From Chthoniobacter sp. (GTDB taxonomy: Bacteria; Verrucomicrobiota; Verrucomicrobiia; Chthoniobacterales; Chthoniobacteraceae), in NCBI GenBank assembly GCA_021414005.1, contig JAIOPH010000019.1, positions 62,001-126,000 on the forward strand: DNA of 64,000 nt. The letters are read 5' to 3'. The translations under genes and the position numbers were made by a program. The notes below the pieces were generated by a model that was given only the letters and a program-made list of their open reading frames with translations, ran no database searches and was not told the DNA's origin. Positions 51,085 through 58,800 of the stretch are shown in pieces (the stretch's first letter is position 1; every line of letters begins with the position of its first letter).

Positions 51085-51175
51085 GGAATTTTCGATTCTC
51101 GATTCATGACGCGCCACTGGAGGAGCCGCCCGCGAATTCGCCGAGAAGCGCGATCAGCAAAACGCGCGGCGCGGC

Positions 51176-53857
51176 TCACGCTTTCGGCGCGGGCTTGCTC
51201 GCGGCGCCAAAGACCCGCACGAGTTCGCAGCGCAAGGCCGCAGCAATGACGAGGTCGGCGACACGGCGCTTCAACCGCCACGCGCGGAGATAAAGCCAGA
51301 CGAGCATGCCCATGTAGAGAGCCCACCAGACGTAGTCGTCCTGCCGCGTGAACGCCGCGCGGTAGAGCAGCCCGGCGAGCAGCACCGCATTGACCAGAAT
51401 GGTCGCGGCGACGGGCGTGGCGCGGAGCCGCACGCGGGTGAGGCACTTCGGCCCGCCGTGGTATTCGGTGACGGTGCGGACCGTGATGGACCAGAATTTG
51501 TTCCCGTAAATTTGCAGATCCCAATCCTTCCATCCCGTGTCGGCGGAGTAGCGCCATCCTTCGTCTTCGAGGAGTTGGAAAATCTCGGACAGCAGTTGCT
51601 CGCGACCTTTGCCGGTCTCGTTCCACAGGTCGATTTTCGTGCACCCGCCGCGGTGGCTCGCCGCAGGCACGCCGGGCTCGGGTTTGGCGATGACCGCGCC
51701 GGGCGTTTTCTTGTAGGTCATCCAGGTGAAGTAGCGCGCCCAGCCGCGGCCGAGCGGCTGCATGAAGGCGAGAAAGGCCACGAGCAGACGCGCGGGGATG
51801 GTGTCGAACTTCGGCTCGATGCGCGCGTGGATCATGTAGCTGAGCGCGACGAGGAAGGTGCCGAGCAACATCAGCAAGGGCACCATGCGAATCTTTTCCA
51901 GCGGCCACCCGAGCACGGCAATGAACGCGGTGAGCACGACCCATTCGACGCTGCTAAGATACGCCGAGACCTCGCTCTGCGGCGTGGGGTAGATGGACTG
52001 AAAGAGCCCCTGGCCAAAGACGCCGTGGTAGATGACCGGCTTGTTAAAGAGCCAGGTGAAACGCGGCGCGCCGTAAATCTGGCCCTTCCATTTCGCCGTG
52101 CCGGTAGGGCCGAAAAAGATGAGGTGTTTGAAACGCAGCATGGACTCCGCTTCGCCGTAGCCTTCCTGCTGTTTGCGGAAAGCGTTGAGCGTGAAGCGGC
52201 GGTAGTGCCACACGATGGCGCTCGGCGAAAAGGCGATGACGCCGCCATTCGTTTGCAGCCGCCAGCAGAAATCCACGTCGTCGCCCGCCTTGCGGTATTC
52301 GGTGTCGAAACCGCCCACGCTGGCAAAGGCCGCGCGGTGAAACGCCATGTTGCAGCCGGGGATGTGCTCGGCCACCACATCCGTGAGCAGCACATGGCTC
52401 GGCCCGCCGGGCGCGGCGGAGACGGCGGCCTGCACCCAGTTCACGGCGGGTGGAGAAATATTCGGCCCACCCACGCCCACGAAGTCTCCGCTGAGCAGCG
52501 TGCCCACCATGAAGTAAAGCCAGTCGGGATCAGCCATGCAGTCGCTGTCCGTGTAGGCAAAAATTTCGCCGCGCGCGGCGTGCGCGCCGGCATTGCGCGC
52601 GTAGCTCAGTCCCATGTTCGGCTGCACGATGTGAATGAAGCCGGGAAGCGTTCCACCGCCGTCAAAAACCTCGCAGCGCGCCTCGTGGTGCTGCCCGTTC
52701 ACCACCGCACCTTCTTCCTGCCTGATCGTCGGCACGCGGGCGCGACGCGCTTCGAGCCACGCGCGAACGAGCGCCTGCGAGTCGTCTTTCGAGCCATCGT
52801 CCACGAGCACAATCTCGAAGTCGGGATACGTCACCTCGTCGAGCGATTCGAGACAATGGGCCAGCGTCTTGCCGCCGTTGTAGCTGCACACGATGACGCT
52901 GACTTTCGGATAGCTCGGCAGCGCCACGCGCTGCGTCATGGAGCTGTCGCCGCGCAGATATTTTTGCAGCGCGGCAAAGGCTTTCTTTGGCTGACGATCC
53001 CGCGTGACCAGCCCAAACGCCCAGTCCGTGATGTCATGCCCACCGGTGAACCACTCATCCGTCCACGCAAAAAAGATCGTCCCCGCCGCACCGCCGCGCA
53101 CCACGCTTTCCAGATGCCACGAGAGCACGCTGGCCTGCTCGTCCTCGCCTTTGCGAATCGTGTCCATGCCAAATTCGCCAAAGATCAGCGGCTTGTCCTC
53201 CGCGAGGTTTTGCAGCCGCGCGAGGTACTTCTCAAAGTCCCGCTGGCGCTCAAGATAGACGTTGTAGGAGACGAAATCGACGTTCGTCGGGAGCAGGTAT
53301 TCCGTGGGCGGATAGCTGGCGTAGCTGAACAGCGCGCGGGGATCAGCCGCGCGGGCGATGCGGATGAGCTTTTCCACAAACTCGATGACCCGCTGCGCGC
53401 CGAGCCAGCGCACGATGGCAAAGGGAATTTCGTTGCCGACGTAATAGCCGAAGATGGCCTCGTGGCCGGCGTTCTTCGCCACGCCCGCACGGATCGTCTC
53501 CTCGACCTGCCGGCGGATTTTCGCGTTGTTCAAAAACTCGACGTGCTCCGCCCACGGGATCGAGATCAGCACGCGCAGCCGGAACTCGCGCGCGAGATCG
53601 AGGAACCATTTCGGCGGGACGTGGTAGATGCGCAGAAGGTTGATGCCCATCTCCTGCATCAGCGCGAAATCGCGCCGCGCCTTCACCGGATCGCCCACGA
53701 AATCGCCCGCCGCATCCGGCGCGAATGGGCCGTAGGTCACGCCCTTGATGAACCACTTCCTGTCGCCCTCGAAAAAGAACTTTGCCCGCACGCAAATCTG
53801 CGGGAGCGGAGCTGGGGAAGCGGCGGGCGGGGCGCTGGAGGCGAGGGCGTCGGGCAT
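51176..53857 (-). CDS. Glycoside-hydrolase-like domain fused to family 2 glycosyltransferase
   Basis: 893 residues. Residues about 22-305 form a TIM-barrel hydrolase-like domain of the GH2/GH5 type with GMNLLRIYHVPPKW-like segment (GINLLRIYHVPPKWF), acid/base Glu143 in YYVGNEIPF and putative nucleophile Glu228 in IFGEFGMD. Residues about 316-600 are a GT2 catalytic domain: VSVIVCSYNG, VLVDDGS (DD353-354), AYTDSDCMADPDW (DxD) and AGDDVDFCWRL. Several membrane helices follow (about 640-720), then a soluble part and further helices near 825-865. It may build and trim or bind a surface polysaccharide in one polypeptide. It is divergent from a DUF1361 gene. Confidence 0.87.
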   Translation of the reverse strand: MPDALASSAPPAASPAPLPQICVRAKFFFEGDRKWFIKGVTYGPFAPDAAGDFVGDPVKARRDFALMQEMGINLLRIYHVPPKWFLDLAREFRLRVLISIPWAEHVEFLNNAKIRRQVEETIRAGVAKNAGHEAIFGYYVGNEIPFAIVRWLGAQRVIEFVEKLIRIARAADPRALFSYASYPPTEYLLPTNVDFVSYNVYLERQRDFEKYLARLQNLAEDKPLIFGEFGMDTIRKGEDEQASVLSWHLESVVRGGAAGTIFFAWTDEWFTGGHDITDWAFGLVTRDRQPKKAFAALQKYLRGDSSMTQRVALPSYPKVSVIVCSYNGGKTLAHCLESLDEVTYPDFEIVLVDDGSKDDSQALVRAWLEARRARVPTIRQEEGAVVNGQHHEARCEVFDGGGTLPGFIHIVQPNMGLSYARNAGAHAARGEIFAYTDSDCMADPDWLYFMVGTLLSGDFVGVGGPNISPPAVNWVQAAVSAAPGGPSHVLLTDVVAEHIPGCNMAFHRAAFASVGGFDTEYRKAGDDVDFCWRLQTNGGVIAFSPSAIVWHYRRFTLNAFRKQQEGYGEAESMLRFKHLIFFGPTGTAKWKGQIYGAPRFTWLFNKPVIYHGVFGQGLFQSIYPTPQSEVSAYLSSVEWVVLTAFIAVLGWPLEKIRMVPLLMLLGTFLVALSYMIHARIEPKFDTIPARLLVAFLAFMQPLGRGWARYFTWMTYKKTPGAVIAKPEPGVPAASHRGGCTKIDLWNETGKGREQLLSEIFQLLEDEGWRYSADTGWKDWDLQIYGNKFWSITVRTVTEYHGGPKCLTRVRLRATPVAATILVNAVLLAGLLYRAAFTRQDDYVWWALYMGMLVWLYLRAWRLKRRVADLVIAAALRCELVRVFGAASKPAPKA

Positions 53858-54052
53858 GAAAAAGAGCGCCCTTCTTAATGCGCCCCACGGCGCGGGGCAA
53901 GCAGGGCGGTGGGGAGGGCGAAAACCGCCGTCGTCCCAAGCGGGGCGGAAGACCTCCGGAATGCCGCGCGCGATTTTCCAATCGAGCCAGAGTCCGCTTG
54001 CGAATGCATTGCGGCGACCGCCGCAAAGTGATTGCGTTCCCTCATTCCGACC

Positions 54053-54736
54053 ATGAACGCCCCTGCCCAGCGCGCCCTCCCGACCAGTCGCATCCAGGAC
54101 ACCGTTTGGACGCTCGTCTTCGCCACCCTGGTCTGCGCGGGAATGCTTCTCGCGCGCTGCCTCTTCGCTGGCAGCCTTCGTTTCAGCGGGTTGCTCTTTA
54201 ACCTTTTCCTGGCTTGGATTCCCCTCGTCCTTGTCCTCGTCATCCACCGGATGCCGGACGGTCGGCCGCGCGCCTGGTTCTGGGTGGCCGGCGTGCTCTG
54301 GGCGCTCTTTTTTCCAAACACCTTCTACCTCGCCACCGACCTCATCCACATGCGGAAGTTCGGCACCGACGGCGTCTTTCGGTGGTTCGACATGCTGATG
54401 ACAACCTGCTTCGCCTGCGGAGGAATTTTTCTCGGCTGTCTCTCCCTCTACACGCTCCACCTTTCCGTCCGGGAACGCTGCGGCTGGCGGATCGGTTGGG
54501 CGTTTGCCGGCGGGATGCTGGCGTTGGGCTCGTTCGGCATCTGTCTCGGGCGTTTCCTCCGGCTCAATAGCTGGGATGTCGTCGCGCGCCCCGCTAAATT
54601 GGCGGGCGACATCGCGCTCCTGACGGGCACGGCGACGCGAGCAGAAGTGGCCGCATTCTCCGTTACGTTTTTCCTTTTTTCGCTCACGGCCTACTGCTTC
54701 TTCGTCTCCGTGGCCCGGCTCCACGAGGACCGGTAG
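54053..54736 (+). CDS. DUF1361 integral membrane protein
   Basis: 227 residues with about seven transmembrane helices. The DUF1361 signature is visible: LLFNLFLAWIPLVLVLVIHR, WALFFPNTFYLATDLIHM, WFDMLMTTCFACGGIFLGCLSLY and the late SFGICLGRFLRLNSWDV with a final PxxL-type loop. No catalytic function is known for the family. Its divergent partner is the GH-GT2 gene, 195 bases away, so a role in envelope polysaccharide export is possible but unproven. Confidence 0.87.
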   Translation: MNAPAQRALPTSRIQDTVWTLVFATLVCAGMLLARCLFAGSLRFSGLLFNLFLAWIPLVLVLVIHRMPDGRPRAWFWVAGVLWALFFPNTFYLATDLIHMRKFGTDGVFRWFDMLMTTCFACGGIFLGCLSLYTLHLSVRERCGWRIGWAFAGGMLALGSFGICLGRFLRLNSWDVVARPAKLAGDIALLTGTATRAEVAAFSVTFFLFSLTAYCFFVSVARLHEDR

Positions 54737-54816
54737 CTGGTGGCCGCGAGATCTCCCGCCTCTTACATTCCACAGGGGAGTCTTGCTCCGCGAAAAGACG
54801 CGCCGCGCGCTGAGTC

Positions 54817-55899
54817 TTACCGCTGGTAAATCGGCAGGAAGTGGTTCTTCACCGCGAGCGCGAGGACGGACATGGTGGTCGTGTAAACCTTGCCGCCGCC
54901 TTCGTCCTGCCCCTCGAATGAACCGTCTGGCTTCTGCTTGGGCAGGAGGAGTTCCGGGACGAGGCGCTTCGAGGTTTCGGCATACTTTCCACCGCGCTGA
55001 TACATGCCCTGCGCGTAGTAATACAGGGTGTAGAAATAGTGCTCGGCCTTGTTGATGTCCGACTTGAGCAGGTGATTGCCGGCGGCGATCGTTTCAGCCG
55101 CTTCGTACTGGCCGCAGACCTGCATGGCGAGCAGCCCCTCGGAGGTCGTGGAGGTGGCGGTGCCGGGTGAGGAGTAGCCAAAGCCGCCCAAGGCTTCGGG
55201 ACCGGTGGGACCGGGAAGTTTTTGCGACATCCGCTTCATGTAGCCGACGACGTTGTCCACAGCTTCCTTCGGCACGTCCACGCCGGCGTTTTGCGCGGCG
55301 CGCATGGCCATGGTCTGCCAGCAGGTGACCGAGAGATCGGCGCTGGCAGCATCAGGCTCGTAGTGCCAGCCGCCGGTGCTCATCGCGTCTTTGCGCACGG
55401 ATTGCGCGCGCAGGATGAGTTGCACGCCGAGCTTGAGCTTCTCCCGAATGAGCGCGTCCTGTTTGTCGTCCGCGCCCATGCCGGCCATCTCGGCGAGCAT
55501 CAGCGTGGTGATGCCGTGCCCATACATGCGCGAGTTATCCACGCTGCCAAAGTAGCCGTCCTTCCGCTGGTTCTCGGGCTTGAGGATAAAGTCGAGGCCT
55601 TTGCGCATGGCCTGACCTTCCGGCGTGGGATCGGCCGGCTGGTGCCCGCACGCCGCCAGGGCCATGATCGAGAGCGAAGTCATGGCGATGGGAAACGGCG
55701 GCCCGAATTCGCCGCCGGGCTTTTGCTGCGTCAGGAGGAAGCTGGCGGATTGTTTCAGCTTTGGGTCGATGACGGTGTCGGCCTGCGCGCGGATCGTGCC
55801 GACGAAAAGCGCCAGCCCGGCGGCCAGGGTGCCGACCGCGCGACGCCCGCTGGTCAGCGAAAGTGAAAGGTGGAACTGCGTAGTGGATGTCTGGTTCAT
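54817..55899 (-). CDS. Secreted prenyltransferase/squalene-oxidase-repeat protein
   Basis: 360 residues with a long signal peptide (about 1-41, ending IRAQA). The mature part is an alpha-alpha toroid built of repeats with GGEFGP, DGYFGSVDNSRMYGHGITTLMLAEM, STGGWHYEPDAASADLSVTCWQTMAM, LGGFGYSSPGTATSTTSEGLLAM and PDGSFEGQDEGGGKVYTTTMSVLAL. It lacks the DxDD or QW acid motifs of true squalene cyclases. The ATG overlaps the stop of the giant upstream gene (ATGA, 55899-55896), so translation is coupled and the two proteins probably work together. Confidence 0.88.
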   Translation of the reverse strand: MNQTSTTQFHLSLSLTSGRRAVGTLAAGLALFVGTIRAQADTVIDPKLKQSASFLLTQQKPGGEFGPPFPIAMTSLSIMALAACGHQPADPTPEGQAMRKGLDFILKPENQRKDGYFGSVDNSRMYGHGITTLMLAEMAGMGADDKQDALIREKLKLGVQLILRAQSVRKDAMSTGGWHYEPDAASADLSVTCWQTMAMRAAQNAGVDVPKEAVDNVVGYMKRMSQKLPGPTGPEALGGFGYSSPGTATSTTSEGLLAMQVCGQYEAAETIAAGNHLLKSDINKAEHYFYTLYYYAQGMYQRGGKYAETSKRLVPELLLPKQKPDGSFEGQDEGGGKVYTTTMSVLALAVKNHFLPIYQR

Positions 55900-58800
55900 G
55901 GTTTTTTCGATTTTTCCGCGATGACGCGGTAGTAGGTTTCGACGGCTTCCCGATATTCGCCCGGAATGTTTTCGGAAAGTCCTTTGTTGATGTCTTCGGC
56001 GAGTTTCGGCGGGAGCTTGCCCCATGTGCCGTTTTTCAATTCGGCCATGGTGGGCACTTGTCCGGCGGGTGGGCCGGCAGGTGAAGCAGCTCCCCCCTTT
56101 GATTCCGCCATCTGCGATTTCTTAGGCGGCAGGCCTGTGAATGACGGGGTGGTACTGGAATTTTGCAGCAGCGCGGCGATCGCCGACTGGGCCATAGCGG
56201 CCGCGGGGCTCGGAGGGCCGGGAGGGCCGGGAGGGCCAGGAGGGCCAGGAGGGCCAGGAGGACCGGGAGGACCGGGAGGACCGGGAGGACCGGGAGGACC
56301 GGGAGGACCGGGAGGACCGGGAGGGCCGGGAGGACCGGGAGGACCGGGAGGGCCGGGAGGGCCGGGAGGGCCGGGAGGGCCGGGAGGAGCCTCAGCGCTG
56401 GGCGAGGCCGACGGGCTGTTTTGGGCAAGATCGGCGGGAGATGCTGCGGCGGGAGATTCGTTCAATTGGGAGTCGAGCAGGTCGAGCAACCGGGCCATCG
56501 CCACTTGCTCGGCGGGCGTCGCCGGTGCCGCCTCCGCGGGCGCACCCGAAGGTTGAGCATCGGGCGGTGCTCCAGCTTCACCGGGTTTCGGCGGACCACC
56601 GGCTCCGGGTTTGGGCGGACCGCCCGTGCCGGGCTTCGGTGGACCTCCGGCACCTTCCTTGGGGGGACCGTCGCCACTCTTCGGCTCACCCTCGCCGCTC
56701 TTGGGCTCCCCTTCCCCAGCCTTCGGCTCCCCCTCACCGCTCTTCGGTTCGCCACTCTTCGGCTCACCGCTTTGCGGATCGCCGCTTTGCGGATCGCCGC
56801 TCTTCGGCGGGCTGTCTTGTGGCGGGGCGGCCTGCGGCGGATCACCTGCCTTGCTGAGTTCCTCGGCATTCTTGGCGAGTGCTTCACTCGCCTTTTGCAC
56901 CGTCACCTGCGCCTCCTGAGCCGTCGGCGCTTTTTGCACCGCCTGATCCGCGGCGGGCACCGCACTCTTGGCCGTCTCCGCGATTTTCCCCGCGAGTTCT
57001 TCGAGCTTTTTCCCGCCGTCGGGATTTTCGAGACGATCCTCGTGCCGCGCGGCCTGGGCCACATCGGCGGCGGCTTCTTTGGCGAGCTGCTCCACCGGCT
57101 TCTGCTCCAGCGCGGCCGGGGCCAGCTTGGGATTCTGCGGCGCGCCGTCGGGATTCTTCGCCACCGCCTGCGCCTGCTCGGCGGCGCGCTTCGCGGCGGC
57201 CACGATTTCCTTCGCTGCCTCGATCGTCGCGGCGGCCTTCTCCGAGGCCAGCGTGTCCTGCGCCAGCGCCTGCTGCGTCGCGGCTTGCAACGGTCCCGGC
57301 TTTTGTGCTTCGCGTGCAGCCTGCGCCGCCGCCGTGGCCGCCTGCGACTGCGCGCTCTGCGCCTGCGGGATGATTTTCTCCGCCTTCTCCACCACGGCCT
57401 TCGCCTCCCTCACCACTTCCTCCGCATTCGCCGCGCTCTCCAATTTCTGCGCCTCTTCCACCGTCAAGTCTGCCGCCGCCACCGCCGCGGTCGCCTTTTG
57501 CGCAGCCAGCTTCGCCCGTTCCTGCGCGGGTTTCAGCGTGGCCTGATCGGCAAATTCCGCGCCCTTCTCCGCCGCAGCCACCGCCTCGCGGGCCAGCGCC
57601 GCCGCCAGTTTCGCGGCTTCCAGCGCCGAGAGCTGCGGCTTGCCTGCCGCTTCCTTCGCGGCTTGTTCGCCCACCTTTTTCGCCACCTCCGCCTCGGTCT
57701 TCGCGGCGGCATCGAGCTTGTCCTTGGCGTTGGCCAGCGTGTCCTTGGTGATCGCCTTCAGCTCCTTCTGCATCTCCGGGTTGGCGGGCAATTTGGCCTC
57801 CAGTTCCTTGAGCAGTTCGGCAGAAGTTTTCTCCGCCATCGCAGCCAGTTCGTCGGCCTTGGCATACTGCGCGTCGAGCTTGTCCTTGATTCCCAAATCC
57901 TTCTCCTTCTCCCGCAGCTCTTCGCGTGCTGCCGCCACGTCCTTCCCCTGCTCCAGCGCGGTGAAAATCCCGGCAATCCGGTGCAGCGCATCCACGATTT
58001 TTTGCTCCTGCTCGACGGCACGTCCGAGATCGAAGGCCTGTTTTTCGGACTCCGCGCCTTGTGTGGCATCGAGCAGCGCCTGCGCGGCTTGGGGCGGCGG
58101 ATCGCGCAGCAGTGCCACGGCATCGTCCGCATCGCGCATGCGCTCGCGGCGGTCTTTTTTCAACGCGCCCTGCTCGTTCGCATCGGCGCGGATGAGATCC
58201 TTGAGCGTTTCGATGCGCTGATTGAGCGCCTGCTGCCGCGCGAGCTGCGGCTGCGCCTCGGTCCGGTTCGCCTCGGGCTTGGCCGCGGCGGCTTTCCCCG
58301 CGTGCCCGGCGGAGACCACTTTCAGCGCGGCCTCTTCCTTGGCCAAAGCGAGCGCGAGTTCACTGATCGTCGGCGTGAGCTTGCGCAGGTTGCTCCGCGC
58401 CATCGCCATGGACCTGCTCAAATGCGCGAGCACCGACCGCACCTTCAGCGCCACCGCATCCACCTCGCCGCGTACCCCCGAAGGCACCCGGTCGAGTTTT
58501 CTGCGGCTGCCCATTTCCGCCGTCACGGCGAGGAAAGGCTGGCTGGCGGAAATCTCCTCCACCTGCACGGCGGCGGCGTCGAAAGCCGCGCGCGCTTCCG
58601 CGTCCTTCAGCCCGAGGCCGCGGAAATCTCCCGGCACCATCTGCAAAGTGGCCGCCACCCACGTCCAGTCGCGCGGGGCCAGCGTCCGCGCCTGCGGCGC
58701 GCGCAAATCCCAGCGCTCCTGCGCGCCCAGCGTGGCGAGACCCGCCACAAGTTCCTGCAAAGTGTGCCCGCTCTCGAGCACGCGCAGACTTTGCGCGATC

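Noticed and set aside
54817..55899. Squalene-hopene cyclase
   Set aside because: The toroid repeats are present, but the catalytic DxDD motif and typical length (over 600 residues) are missing, and the protein is secreted.
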